Origin: Corythucha ciliata | Lineage: Eukaryota; Arthropoda; Insecta; Hemiptera; Tingidae | Length of the DNA stretch: 64,000 bases | NCBI GenBank assembly: GCA_038030265.1 | Contig: CM075938.1 | Span: 15,105,009 to 15,169,008 of the forward strand | Direction: 5' to 3' | In this document: positions 1 through 11,515 of the stretch, piece by piece | Numbering within the stretch: the stretch's first letter is position 1 | How the letters are laid out: each line of letters opens with the position of its first letter | Translations under genes and position numbers: made by a program | Notes under the pieces: model-generated | What the model was told of the DNA's origin: nothing | The model's input: the letters and a program-made list of their open reading frames with translations, nothing else | Databases searched by the model: none

Positions 1-2270
1 CCACCCCCTCACCATCACGTTCAATCCCTTTTATAAAATGATTGAATTACAACTCCCCGGTCACCGCTTAATAAAAATACAAGACCCCTCCCCATCCCTT
101 CTCCTGAGTCACACTCGTTTCCCTTTAATTTTTTTTTTTTTTTTTTACTCCAGGAACACAATGAAAAACAAACTGATGTCAGTGAGGCGGCGGGTTTGAT
201 AAGGGGAGTGGAAATGAAGTTGTAAATATTGTTCAGTAATGCGGGACTATTGTGAAAAAGCTCGCCAGCAAGAATAACACGAATGGTGGGAGTACTTTTT
301 TTGAGGGAGGAGCAGTGACAAAACATTGGTTTCCCAGTCTACCCTGCCCACCTCCTTAACAATTCCCCACACCCCACACGGTTGACAAATCTAATCTAAG
401 TACTTCATTTAGTTCTTAGAAATATTGGTGAAAGAGCAACTATGGGTTGCGCGGGAAGAAAAAACGGGTATAGAAATGCCCTTAGTTAAGGAGTCGAGTT
501 ACACCCATAAAATAAGGCTTGAAATTACTTTGAAGACTGTAAAATTTTGTCACGCCCCCGTTATTATTTAATCAGATTCATATTCATAGTCTTTTGAGCG
601 TTCGCTTTCCCTCGAAACCCTTGAGTCTTTGATCAATACGAAATGGAATGAGGGGAGGGGTGTAAATTAACGCTTTGATAATTCCACAGTACCAATACAA
701 GTCAAACATAAACACACTTTGATGAATTAAAAGAACCTCTTTGTAACCATGTCTATCGTTTAAATGACGTTTGCCTTGTAAAATGAACTATCCCGGGCGT
801 TCCGCTAACAGCTCTTTTCATTATCTTCAAAGCAAGTTGTAAACCAGTCTCTTTTCAGAATTTCGGGGTCACGGTTAGTTCAAGTGAGGGGACTCTGGGC
901 ATTATTTCAGTTTATTCCAATGGCAACAGCTCTGGGACTATCTTCAAGAGGCAAAGGATGCAAGGCGCGATCGCCCTGCATCGATCCAACCGATCGATAT
1001 GACTGATTGGATGATACACAAGCGGTTTTCCAGGTTTATACAGTAACGCTCGACAGTCCAAACCCTTTGACGAATGTACGCAGTGAAGCCCTGCTCCGGA
1101 AAAGTTAAGGCTTTTCGTTAGCCCTTTCAAAAAACCCTCTGTGCCGGTAAAAGTATACAATGGCTCTGTTAAATCTAAAGGAGCCATGCAGAGACCTATA
1201 CAATGACGCACAACCACCTCCCTTCCACCAACTACCCATCCATAACAACTGAAAGCCTCTAACTATAAAGTACCAGAGGACTAAACATGGTGTTTTAAGG
1301 GATATGGTTGGTGGGGGGGGGGGGTGAATGAAAAAGGGTAGCGTTTAAAGAGAGAGACAAACCCTTTCTAGTGTGCAAAGGCGTTAAAACAAACACGTGG
1401 ACAACTAGGTTTTAGCTTTCCTTTACCCATGTCTCTTTACGCACACGATAATTGGGAAATTTGCAATCCCCCTCCACCACCACCATTGCTCATTTATTTT
1501 CTATCAGCTCCACCCACGCGTTTCCGCAGGGGCACTTCAAATTTACCCTGATGATTTACTGCGCTGGAGTTCAAGGAAGAGCCTCGTCGAGCCTGTTTCG
1601 GAAGCTGAGATAATCGGCAGGAAACCGCCCCCCCCCCATTTAAGAACCATTGACGCACTCTTAAGATCTTTTTGGCCGGGTCTGGCTGCATTCCGACAGT
1701 TATCAAATCCTTTTTGCGCCTCTCTGGTAATGAGAAGAATGGCCTAAGCCAGAATAACAAAGGAAAAACGCTCAAGCATGCAAATATCGTAGCCAGTCTT
1801 CCTCCTCAGGACCTGGTTTCGGCTGATAGCCATCTTCAGCGTTCAATTTCAAAATTTAAAACTTCGTCCGTCGATGACGCACGCGAGGCGAGGAAATACT
1901 GGCAACGTGGGGTACTACGGCTACGATTTTGTATAGCATAAGCGATTCTATTAACAATATTATAAGAAATACGCTCGTTTTCGAGGGACTTTTTGATTGA
2001 AATGCCGTCCGTATGCGGTCAGGCGCAGAACTAGTGAGGGGCTCAGGTTGTTTAAGCCCCCTCCATCGTGGAAGCCACGGGTGAATAGCCAATCAAGACA
2101 TTTTATAGTGCGAATGAACTTGAACGAGGAAGTATTGTGGTGGCCAACAGCCACTGTCATTTGAAAAAGCTCGCTCGGGTGGGGGGGGGGTTGAGACGGT
2201 TTTATTTTGTGGAGGAACGAATGACCAGGTCTTTGATTTTACGGCTGCGAATTCAGTTTTTGTGGGAATT
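1..2270. other. Single-copy-like non-coding segment 1
   Basis: No gene is recognisable on either strand. Visible content is an 18-base T run (129-146), a G12 run (1,313-1,324), a C10 run (1,628-1,637) and a G10 run (2,181-2,190), with short GA-rich stretches. The open frames here have no domain, no splice context and no codon bias that I can see. One structured site on the minus strand (1,815-1,839) is listed separately. Confidence 0.6.
1815..1839 (-). other. Hairpin of Penelope-like/hammerhead-like form
   Basis: On the minus strand the sequence reads CTGAAGAT, then GGCT-ATC-AGCC (a 4-bp stem with a 3-nt loop), then GAAACC. This resembles the CUGAUGA - stem II - GAAA core of hammerhead ribozymes, which occur in the terminal repeats of Penelope-like elements. 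The first box is CTGAAGA rather than CTGATGA, and a proper cleavage site after stem III is not evident. It is therefore at best a degenerate relic, or only a look-alike. Confidence 0.25.
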
Positions 2271-2274
2271 ACCA

Positions 2275-3035
2275 GATTGGCCATTTTTTTGGCTCAGCAA
2301 GTCATTTAAGGCATTTTGATGGCATGCATCGTGAGTTACACCATCTGCTTGGCGCAAATGATCTGTTAGGATATTTTTTGAAATCGTCTGCAGTGCATTT
2401 TGCCCATTTTAAACGCGCTTTAAGATTAATTTTGGCCATTTTAGAAGCATGAATGGTAAGTTTCGCCGGTTTACTGGGTACGAATAGCCTGTTTAGCCAT
2501 TGTTAAGGCGCGATTAGCCATTTATGCAATTTTATAGCACGAGAGTACCTAGTCAGTGTAGTAGCCATTTTGAAGGCGCGAATCGCCGAATGATCATTTT
2601 GGTCATTTTTAGAACGTGCATTGCCAAGAATGAGTACGCCAATTTCGCTATTTCATGGCACGAATCGTCAAATTATGCATTTTCAAGACGTGTAAGCTCA
2701 GTTTAGCCAATTTTGTCGGGTAACTGGTCAATTTTGTCGGAAAAATGGTCAATTTTGCCCAAGCACAAACGCTCATTTTTGCAATTCTGGGCGTGTAAAT
2801 TGTTGATTTTGAAATTATCAGCTCAGGAATCTTGTGTTGGAGACGTTTTCAGTGTGCGAATCGTCAGTTCAGTCATTTTTTGGGTGCGTAGCTGGGGCCA
2901 CATTTCGAGCGGAAATCGCCTTCAGCCATTTTCAGGGCTAGAGTCATAGTATTTTTAAGCAATCGTCCAAGGCATGGTTGTTCAGGAACCGTCAGTTTAG
3001 CCATTTTTAGGGCGTGAAAAGTCAGGGGTAGCGCG
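2275..3035 (+). repeat. Minisatellite family B, array 1
   Basis: This is a strongly diverged tandem array with a period near 30 bp. The monomer is roughly CAGTTTAGCCATTTTTA followed by GGGCGCGAATCGT. Recognisable monomer pieces recur, for example GCCATTTT with a following GCGCGAAT or GTGCGAATCGTCAGTT. The array ends near GGGCGTGAAAAGTCAG at about 3,025. The short frames inside are by-products of the period being a multiple of three. Confidence 0.8.
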
Positions 3036-3414
3036 AATTTTCCCCGTGGAGCCGGCTATTCAATTGCCAGCCTTGAAGCCAACGTGTAGCCTCGTCAAGA
3101 TTAAGCCCCGGATTCCGCCATTTCAGTCATTGCGGCCATAGTTAGAGGCTTTGGAGTAACACCTCGCTTGTTGGATGGACTCTCTGGAAAGACAATAAAG
3201 CGTCTTTTTTGGATGATTTGCGTCTCACTCCTATTGCTGGACTGAATAATCTGTCATTATTAGCCCCGGGAAATGAGTGCTCGGCGGCTCACCTTCAAGA
3301 CAGTCGAGAGACGGAGGGCACTGAGCCAGTCCCATCTTCGGGCCCACCTGGGGTGCCCGGATTGGAGAAATCAAGAAAAGAAAGATAAGAGAAAGCTTTA
3401 CTGAGGTTGAAGCT

Positions 3415-3900
3415 CTTCTGTAGTCGGTGTTTTGCAGTGGCTGGGTGTTCCTTGTGTTCGGAACTGTGCTGTGGTTTTGAGGTTTGTTGTGGTTGGGGCT
3501 TCACTGTGATTGGAGGTTTTAACTGGGGATAGAGCTTGATGCGGTTGGATTTTTGCTGTGGTTGGACTTTTGCTGTGGTTGGACTTTTGCTGTGGTTGGA
3601 CTTTGGTAATGGTTGGACTTTGGTAGTGGTTCGACCTTTGCTGTGGTTGGGCCTTATTTGTGGTTTGAGTTTTACTGTGGTTTGACGGTTACTGTGGTTA
3701 GAGCTTTTGTAGTTGAAACTTTGCTGTGATTCCACCTTGGCTGTGGTTCGACCTGAGGTTGGACCTTGGCTGTGGTTCGACCTTTGCTGTGGTTGGAATT
3801 TTGGTGTGGTTGGAGACTTGTTGATATGCTCTGGTTGGAATTTGCTGTGTCTGAACCTTTTCTGTGGTTGGGCCGTTGTTTCACGGCGTTGGCTGATGTT
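3415..3900 (+). repeat. Minisatellite family F, array 1 (TGTGGTT repeats)
   Basis: Tandem units of about 18-20 bp read TTTGCTGTGGTTGGACC with variants. I count 14 exact TGTGGTT copies on the plus strand. Minus-strand frames across it encode low-complexity peptides rich in K, P, Q, S and T; these are translations of the repeat, not a gene. TGTGGTT matches the core site of RUNX/Lozenge transcription factors, but binding here is only a possibility. Confidence 0.85.
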
Positions 3901-3934
3901 GGCTCATTTAGAAAACATAATTTATTCACTGTAG

Positions 3935-4150
3935 CAAGTTGAAATGCCAATTTTGAAACGTTTTATGTTTGAAAATTGACTTTTCGCGGGTTTGTATACT
4001 TTAAAACCGAATTTCAAAGAGATTCTGTCTTCACAATAAAAAAATCAAGATTTTGGCTCTTTCAGAAACCCTATTTGGCATATTTCGCTCCTTTAAAACC
4101 CCGAATTTCGCTTATTTGGCTATTTCATGATAGGATTTGGTGGACGGACC
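3935..4150 (+). repeat. Minisatellite family D, short array 1
   Basis: A short diverged run of about 30-bp units alternates an AATTTCGCG-like or AATTTCGCTT box with GGCTCTTTCAGAAAC-like or CTCCTTTAAAACC pieces. It directly follows the family F array with no gap that looks like unique DNA. Monomers are poorly preserved, so the edges are approximate. Confidence 0.6.
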
Positions 4151-5221
4151 CACTTATTTAAATATTTCGCGCTCATTTCGATCTTGTAACTAATGACTGG
4201 CCCCAAGTTTGAACCTATTTGGAGGTATCCATGAAAATCCCTTGAAAGGGGCGAGTAAAAGTTTTCAGGCCTGGTGCCAAATTGAGGAAAGAATTTCTCC
4301 ACTCTACGATCCCACGTTACGAGACAGCGGGTGATATAATACGGTTTTATTTTTTCAATCTATTTCCCCCACTTTGTCGTCAATTTTTGCATTGTGATGG
4401 TTCGGGGTTGTGGGAGGGGGCCTGTGCTATACTGAATAAATATGGTGAATGCAGAAAGCAGGAATCTAGAATGAGGGGGTAGGACATTCAACAAAAGTAA
4501 CAGAGAATTTAATTAATGCGACTTTTACACAGCTCATCCCTCCATACTTGATTGAACATGAATCAGCCCATCATTTTTACTTCAGTTTGAGAGGATGGAC
4601 AGGCATTGCGAATTATGATATAGAAACTCACAAAGTGGACGGGTGAGGGTGATGGGGGAAAAAAAAACTTGTAACACACCATAAGGGAGCAAACAAAAGA
4701 ATGTAATGGTGATGTGGAGAGTGAAGGGTGGGAGGTTGTCTTGATATGACACCCTCCCCCAACCCACGATCTTACTTTACAGCCCTTCAAAACATACAAT
4801 ACGTGATTAGAATATATACAAGGACGAGCTTATCTGAGGAATCGATGGTTGAAAGGTTGGGGGGGGGGGGGTGTATGAGAAGCTGATGCTCTTTGAGATT
4901 CCTCTACACACACAAGAGCTCAGTGTTATACCAATGATAGGGGGAAAGAGATTCTCTACATTCATGTTGGTAAAAAAAAGCGGCGTTCTAAGAATACAAA
5001 CATATATACACGTTTGGATTATAGGTTGAGATTGGAGAGGATGAGTGTGAGAGAAAGAATGGATGAAGGGATGAAAAATATGAAGGAAAATGTCGCTCGT
5101 TGGTCCATTTTCACTCTTTGAATGATATGAAACAAAACGATGAAAACAACGATAAGATCAGTGCGGATTCCGAGTTTTTGTTCCAGTCATTTTTCCTAAG
5201 CCTTGCTCCCTAATCATTTTG

Positions 5222-5243
5222 TTATAACGTTACAACGTTATAA
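5222..5243. repeat. Perfect 10-bp inverted repeat
   Basis: The arms TTATAACGTT and AACGTTATAA are exact reverse complements separated by AC. No flanking element is recognisable. It could be a dimer-type protein site or chance; AT-rich palindromes of this size are not rare. Confidence 0.7.
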
Positions 5244-6086
5244 TATTTGGCACTCTTGAACACTGTTTATGCGCAGACTGTGTAACAGTTTAGAAGAGCC
5301 CTGTATAAACGCTGCTTTTTACCGCATTTTTGAAACGTGCCCCGCGGTGTTTTCCAAACCAAATTTATTATACAATGAAAACTTTGGTAATTTCTTTTCT
5401 TGTTTTTCTTGCTTCTCGCGCTTTCATTACTCTCTTTCACTTGTTTCCATTCAACGTCATTGACTCTCACTTTATACTCTCCTTAGCCCTTAGCCAAGTC
5501 AGTATATATGTGTCTGCGAATCGATCGAAGCTACCCCGTCGCGCTACCCCCGCCGAACCCTTCACCATTCACACTCTCTTTGCCGTTGCCCTGATTGATA
5601 AATGTTCTATTTTCCATTGAGTGTAAATGGAATTCGAACAATTTTCTGGTTTTATTCCGTATAGGGTCGTTTATTTCGTTCCTTTCAAGCTTATTTTTCA
5701 CGTTGCTCTAAAAAAAAAAAAAAAAAAAAATGTTTCTCATATTATGACAACCTGCATGCGTAGACACACAAAAATCCACTAAAACCGGAGTAGCAGGGAC
5801 CTCGTGTAACTCTATAGCACATACTTACACTCCACTTTAAAGCAAATAGGATTTTAACCTTCATTACAGCTTTCATACAAGTGGAATTTCGTATATTTTG
5901 TTAAGCTCCCCCACCACACCCCGCCAACCGATTTCAATTCATCAGCCGTTTTCGCAGGTAAAAACCCAGGTCACGTTACTTCATTAAGTTTAGTGTGGAA
6001 TAGGGGGGGGGGCGTGTTTGGCAGGTATATAGAAACACATAGTCAAGTGTTCTGTTGATGGGGCGTATACGTTTTGGTGGTGAGAG

Positions 6087-6115
6087 AGCCCTCTATATCT
6101 ATAGTATAGAGGGCT
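6087..6115. repeat. Perfect hairpin, 10-11 bp stem
   Basis: AGCCCTCTAT and ATAGAGGGCT are exact reverse complements around a loop of about 9 nt, and one further A-T pair is possible. No T run follows, and there is no tRNA or snRNA context. Function unknown. Confidence 0.7.
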
Positions 6116-7669
6116 GTATGAGGTCATCTTTCAGGCGTTGATTTCTCGAGAGCTATTAAGAAACGATCAACTCTCCCCCGCCCCTTTCCACCACAAACGA
6201 TTCCTTTCCACGTGAGCATCCCTCAGGACCTTCTATATAAAAGAAGAGTCATCCCTAAAAAGTTATGCGGTGTGAAAAATGTGAGGGGGATTACCCCTTC
6301 GAGCGAAGATCAACATTCAAAGCGAGTGGGTGTCGCAACTACTCTATAAAATGGGAAATTCATGTTAACTTAATACGCAAAAAAAAGGTTGCTATATTGT
6401 TGGGTGGGGTGGTCGGCGGGGGAAATGGACAAAAGGTTTTCAACAAACTGGAAAGCTCTGACGGATTGAAGGGTTGACACAACGTGTTTAAAACACTTTT
6501 TTTGTGCGTGCACTATTGCGTCAGAATAAATTCGGAATTATTCTTTCACGGGATAGCCGAATTCGATACAACGGGACGTGGAGAGTGTGTGATGTGGTTG
6601 GTGGGGAGCTGGGAATTGCGATCTGCCTGTAAAAGCCTAAGGAAGCTTTTATTAAAGGTGTAAAACTGTGTCAGAGGACATGGGCGGTGAAAATGTAATC
6701 TCATCGGTTGGGAGCCCCCCTCTTCCTCCCATGCACGTTGCTACACCCACAGCACACTTATGAAAGGGGGGGGGGGCGTCGTTTGTTGGTAATGAGATAG
6801 GTATAGAAGACAAGGGAAATAAGGCCGGGGCCTAGGAGGCTGCAGGAGTTGGCGGACGAGAAGAGCTTTAGGGTCTGAACTTAATCTTAGGGCGTCTCTT
6901 TTGCTTGCTTTGGCATCGTATAGCGTTGAGAATATGACAATGTTCCGGGAACACGATGTGTTTTCCTCTTTAGATTCTCTTTAAAGACAGAGAGAGAGTG
7001 AGTGTGTGTGTGGAAGTGAGAGAAGAAGAGTGAGCTTGACTCTTGAGAAGGCGCTATCTTGGGTTACTCATAAGGGCGTGTTATCCTTTAATAAAGGCTT
7101 TCTTTATAAATGGAATAGAAACCCTTCCACACGCTCGAATGGAAATCCGGGTAATGTTTCATCTCGCTCTAGTTTTTACACACAGCACTTTATATATTTT
7201 TTAAAAAACAATTCCAGTAAACCACAATAAAAGAAATGCACCCTCGAGGTAAATTCACTGCCGTTTATTGCGTTGAACATTAAAAATAAAAACAAAAAAC
7301 CATAGAAGGATTCTCCCTTGGGGCGTTCAAAAGGGGAAGCACTCGACAGTACCCTCCTTGTTGGTGTACTATTAGAAGGGTTATGCTTTCAAGTTTTAAC
7401 GCTAATTGCTATCCGGAGTGTGTGTTTTTTTGTTTTCCTCTCGCAAGCGTCAAAATTAAGATTTCATGCAATGATTACTGTGTGTTTAGGCAAATTACGT
7501 GAAGGTTTGTAAAGCTCATTAAAATTGTAAGAAGAAAACACTCTTAAAGTTGTTACACTGACAAGTGGTTGGCGTTTGGCGTCTTTTGTCAAATTTCGTT
7601 CCCTCTAAAAATGTCATTTAGTTGGGTTGGGTAATTCGAAACATTAATCTCCAGGGGAGTTAGCTCTTA

Positions 7670-8040
7670 CAGTAAACCATTTTCGTGAGGTCATTCAAAA
7701 TGCCAATTTCGCTCTTCAAATCATCAAATCCGCTCGTCTACGGCTCCTTCAAGAAACCCATCGTCTCGTGTTCGCGTCGATCACAAATCAGTTTTGTCGA
7801 TTTGGTCGCATTCGAAAGTCCGATTAGACGGATTTTGCTCCATATCACTTCGCAGGATTTGGTTCATCCAGTAAACTAATTTCGTGGGTCGGGACTTTTA
7901 ATAAAAGCTAGTTTCGCTTTCAAAATAATCAACTCCGTGTGTTTGGCTCATTTAATTAACAATTTTTCCATTGTTGGCTCTTAAACTTAATCAAATTCGC
8001 ACGTGAGGCTCTTTCAATAACCAATTTTGTGCGCCTGCCA
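7670..8040 (+). repeat. Minisatellite family D, array 2
   Basis: Units of about 30 bp carry CCAATTTCGC or CCATTTTCGTGAG, then GGCTC with TTTAAT or TTCAAGAAA pieces. Clear units are near 7,695-7,990, ending with CCAATTTTGTGCGCC at about 8,021. The single SINE at 8,117 lies just beyond its right edge. Confidence 0.7.
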
Positions 8041-8116
8041 ATTTCCATCCCCGCTTTCTGGAAGTTTGGGATGCTTGAACGGCAATGTTCGCTGCAGGTA
8101 AGTCTCATTCGAAGCG

Positions 8117-8290
8117 CGCGCCTCGATGGTGTAGTGGATGCAATAGTCGCTTCGCAACCCGGCCGGCGGGCCTGGGTTCGAATCCAGCTATTGCCTATTA
8201 CAGTGTAAGGCTGCGGCGAGCTGTGACACGGCTCACTCGGCTTCGTGTGGGCGTTCACGGCGGTGCAAAAAAAAACGCGGTTTTGTCCAG
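8117..8290 (+). mobile_element. tRNA-derived SINE
   Basis: The head has a good Pol III A box (TGGTGTAGTGG, about 8,127) and a perfect B box (GGTTCGAATCC, about 8,175) at tRNA-like spacing. The acceptor and anticodon stems pair poorly, so this is not a functional tRNA. A non-tRNA body follows (TGTAAGGCTGCGGCGAGC onward), ending in a short A run near 8,266-8,274. This is the layout of a tRNA-headed SINE. No target-site duplication was clear. Confidence 0.7.
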
Positions 8291-8774
8291 TTTTCCAGTT
8301 TTGTATTTTGGCCATTTTAGCTGGCCAGAAGTGCCTACCAGTGTCCCTCCACGTTGGCTATAAATGAGCGTTTTGCATTATTGTAGATTTGATCGATTTC
8401 TTCGAACGCAGAGCAGCTGTGTTGTACATACTTTATGGCATGGCGTCTCTCCCGCTTGTGCGAATTCTTTGGCACCAGGAAAACGTGCTGCAGAGGTCAA
8501 AAAAGGAATGGAGGGGGGGTTAACGCTGTCGAAAAACTCGGTAATTGATATTTGATTGCAATTTTCCCGCTTACACCTGTGGCAGACCAAGAGCATTTTG
8601 GCACCCGTTGGAGGGGGGGTATCCAGTGTCACTCCCCTCCTCGCGTAGATGGCAGTCTCCAATTGCAAGTTTCGGGGCCGTGGGCCCAAGGGCTAGCCAT
8701 CCACGACAGCGCTCAAAGCCAGATAAATACATAATAGTTACGGAATTACAGCAATCTGACCTAAAACACTGTGG
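8291..8774. other. Unassigned interval
   Basis: Non-repetitive sequence between a SINE and a family C array. The overlapping open frames of 60-103 codons on both strands share no known motif, and two frames of similar quality oppose each other. I see nothing I can name. Confidence 0.5.
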
Positions 8775-9330
8775 AATGGCTAGTTTCGGGTCTAATTATG
8801 GGTGGAATAGCTAGTTTCCGGTATATTGCCAGTTTTGAGTTATCGGGATCTTTCATAGTTTCCCCCGTAACCCGGACTAGCAGGTCACGATCCGGCCGAA
8901 AGTCTTCTGACGAATAGCCGCATAATTGTGACATTTAAAAGGAAGAATCCGCGAAATTGAAAATTGTCCGGCTGACTATTCATGATTTTGCAAGTTGAAC
9001 GTCCTAATTTCAGCGAAACTGTAAATTTTAGGGACTTTTGGGCGTGAACCCTGGCCGATCCGGCGCTTAACTTCGAATTTAAATTTATTTTCAACTTTAA
9101 ATTTGAATGAATATGCTTGTTCGCGCCCCAATTCGAGCGATTTCGGGTCCTAATTCGAGTGAAATTACAATTTTCCTGGTTGACGCGAAATTGACCGTTT
9201 CGGCTCTTCGGGTGTTGATTCTTGCAAAAATGCATGTTTCGGGTCTTAACAAAATTGCCAGTTACGGGTCGCTCAATTTTCTGCGTCATGTGACGTCTAC
9301 CTCCTGTACTATACATTTTCGACGTCGATT
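8775..9330 (+). repeat. Minisatellite family C, array 1
   Basis: Diverged units of about 30 bp read GCGAAATTGCAAGTTT followed by CGGGTCTTAATTT. The stretch from about 8,885 (AGTCTTCTGACGAATAGCCG) is collinear with 32,400-32,700, including non-repeat landmarks such as TCTTCTGACGAAYAGCCGCA, GCTGAYTATTC and TTTAAACTT/TTAAATTT. This segment and array 3 are therefore copies of one composite unit. Confidence 0.75.
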
Positions 9331-9539
9331 AAACGAGAAAAAAGTTTAAGACAGGCATTTTGGTCGGTATAACGTCGTAAAGAAATCGCAAATTGTATGT
9401 TATTAGAATTGACCTATTTTCGACGTCGGAAGTACTACAGAATTTGTCGCTAGTCGGCAAACTGTACAACTGTGCTGCTTGTGCGATGGGCAATTGATAA
9501 TACAGTAATTGGTGGTCGTTTATTTTGGATTTAAACTGG

Positions 9540-10255
9540 TTATTTTTAGCATTAATAGCCGATTATACGAGGAAATGATCAATTTTAAGAGTAAAGTGTC
9601 AATTTTATGAAAAAATTGTCAGTTTTATGTGGAAAAAAATATTTAATTTTATGGGGAAATTGTGTATTTTATGAGGAAATTGTAAATTTTATAGGGAAAT
9701 AAACAATTCCATCGGGAAATTGCATATTCTATGAGGAATTGTATATTTTGTGAGGAAATAAGAAATTTCATGGGGAAATTGTCCATATTACGAAGAAATT
9801 GTCAATTTTATAAAGAAATCGTAAATTTTTTAAGGAAATCGTATGTTTAGTTGGAAATTGTATGTTTAGTTGGAAATTGTCAATTTTATGAGGAAATGGT
9901 CAATTTTATGAGGAAATGGTCAATTTTATGAGGATATTGTCAATTTTATGAGGAAAAAATTATCAATTTTATGATGAAATTGTCAATATTACGAGGAAAT
10001 TGGCAATTTTATTAGGAAATCGTAAATTGTATGTTTTATGAGGAAATGGTCAATTTTATGAGGAAATTGTTTAAGAGGAAATTGGCTATTTTTATGAGCA
10101 AATTGTCAATTTTATGACGGAGAAAATAATAAATGTTATAGGGAAATTGTCCATTTTATGAGGTGATTGCCGATTTTATAAGGAAGTTGTCAATTATGTC
10201 AGGAAATTACATATTTATTGAGGACATTTTCAATTTCATGAGGAGACTGTCAAAT
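9540..10255 (+). repeat. Minisatellite family E (about 20-bp unit)
   Basis: Dozens of units read ATTGTCAATTTTATGAGGAA with indels and substitutions. Some are exact neighbours, for example three near 9,893-9,940. The unit is AT-rich, carries no CGCGAATT core and lies alone between family C and D material. It is the only array of its kind in the window. Confidence 0.85.
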
Positions 10256-10420
10256 GTACGAACAGCTCATTTCAGGAATTTTGTTTGCCTGTTAACCAAT
10301 TTCGCTGGGTGGCCTATTTCAGTGACCGATTGCGCCGATTTTACGCACTAAGTGTAGTTTTTAGCTGGTTTCACTCCATAAAAATGTAATTTCCCCGATT
10401 TCGCTCACTAAAAACCCAAA
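10256..10420 (+). repeat. Family D-like fragment
   Basis: A few degenerate units contain AACCAATTTCGCTGGG, GACCGATTGCGCC and GATTTCGCTCACTAAAAA. It follows family E directly. Too short and diverged for firm edges. Confidence 0.45.
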
Positions 10421-10724
10421 TTTTGAGGGTTAAAATCGAAAGCTAACCGTGGGACATAATAGAGCTTCCCCCCCAACACTGCGCTGAGTTTACTGCATAT
10501 GGCGGGAGGCATATTTTCGCCAAACTAATAGTTCACGTTACGTTGTTGAATGTTGTTGTTTTTTTCGACTTTTCCGGCCTTTGGGTTTCTTAATTTTCCG
10601 ATGTTTCAATTATGAGAGACTGAGAACTGTGTCTGTCTACCAACTGTGTGACGTTTGGTATTGGCAGGGGCGGTGACCGGATGCGGGGGGGGGGGTAGAG
10701 TCAAAATATGGCCTCGTCCTAAGC

Positions 10725-10965
10725 CGACTCTGAATTCGCGCCTGTTCAGACTGAGCAAAATTTCTAGTTATGGGGCATTTGGCGGCGGCGGTGGAAGTTC
10801 AGCAATCAAATATCCGCGACAATGGGACTTTCTGGTATTGATTCGTATGAAAATTGTGGCTTAATCTCTGTGTAAATGCAAATTTAGGGGCTTAATTGCA
10901 TCAAAATAGTCAGTTTTGGTTCTTAATTTCTTCGAAATTGCAAGTTTTCGGATCTGTTTCATAAG
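10725..10965 (+). repeat. Minisatellite family C, array 2a
   Basis: Units such as TTCTTCGAAATTGCAAG and TTAATTGCATCAAAATAG match family C. It ends in a C10 run (10,975-10,984), and a MITE (11,058-11,205) separates it from array 2b. A G11 run (10,685-10,695) lies just upstream. Confidence 0.6.
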
Positions 10966-11057
10966 CGGCAGCCTCCCCCCCCCCTCACAGTCCGTCTGGC
11001 CCTGATATCGCACACAGTTTGATAAACAACCGCAAACTCACAACATTCGGAGATATA

Positions 11058-11205
11058 GGCCCGTATGCTTAGTCGCTCCTCAAAATTTCCTCGACTCCAA
11101 CCTTCCTCGCAAACTGTAGAATCACATGTTATTTTATAATGTTTCCAGTTTGCGAGGGAGCTTTGAGGTTGAGGAAAATTCGAGGAACGACTTGACATAC
11201 GGGCC
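11058..11205. mobile_element. MITE with about 59-bp terminal inverted repeats
   Basis: The left arm, starting GGCCCGTATGCTTAGTCG (11,058-11,116), is the imperfect reverse complement of the right arm ending CATACGGGCC (11,146-11,205). Only about 30 bp of AT-rich loop lies between. Both flanks show the trinucleotide ATA, a possible 3-bp target duplication. It has no coding capacity. It sits between two family C blocks. Confidence 0.8.
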
Positions 11206-11224
11206 ATAGTATCAGTGAATTCCT

Positions 11225-11515
11225 GGCTGAATATCCGTCGAATGGACATAATTTCAGTGAATTTGCCAGTTTAGGGTCCTAATTCAAGCAAACTTGTCAG
11301 TTTCTGGCCCTCTATTGCGTGGCTGCGGAACCTAGACTAACCGGCACTACAACAGTGCCAAAGGCCCGATGAATACACTCGAAATTGGAAGTTTTCTGGC
11401 TGAATAACCGTGCGATTGCAAGTTTTGGCTTCTAATTTCGGAGATATTGCAAGTTTCGAGTCTTAATTTCTGAGAAATTGCAAGTTTTTGAGCCTTTTTT
11501 TCAAGCGGCCAACCA
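11225..11515 (+). repeat. Minisatellite family C, array 2b
   Basis: Units contain GAAATTGCAAGTTTTTG and GCGATTGCAAGTTTTGG. The segment 11,280-11,540 is collinear with 34,095-34,290: both have GTTTCTGG, a GGC-rich block ending in CTAGACTA or AGACTAGC, GGAAGTTT, and finally AGCGCCNTGAGCTTG. This shows dispersal of the array as a block. Confidence 0.7.

Larger units (their letters stand above)
4160..7660. other. Single-copy-like non-coding segment 2
   Basis: No supported gene. Contents include G13 (4,859-4,871), an A21 run (5,710-5,730), G10 (6,003-6,012), G11 (6,766-6,776), GA/GT microsatellite tracts near 6,990-7,020 and two small palindromes listed separately. Open frames of up to 96 codons at 5,330-5,620 show no motif or splice context. 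Confidence 0.6.

Noticed and set aside
3295..3735. 146-codon minus-strand frame encoding a Pro/Lys/Gln/Thr-rich protein
   Set aside because: It is the translation of the TGTGGTT minisatellite. Similar peptides appear wherever family F occurs, and there is no start or splice context.
5330..5620. 96-codon frame with hydrophobic start
   Set aside because: Hydrophobicity comes from a T-rich tract. No conserved motif, and overlapping alternative frames are equally open.
8096..8105. CAG/GTAAGT at about 8,096 as a third recursive splice site
   Set aside because: The pyrimidine tract needed for a 3' splice site is missing and the flanks do not match repeat H. At most it is a donor look-alike.
8117..8197. 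Functional tRNA gene
   Set aside because: The A and B boxes are good, but the acceptor and anticodon stems do not pair; SINE head.
9540..10255. CRISPR-like array
   Set aside because: Units are contiguous and diverged with no unique spacers, and the genome is clearly eukaryotic.
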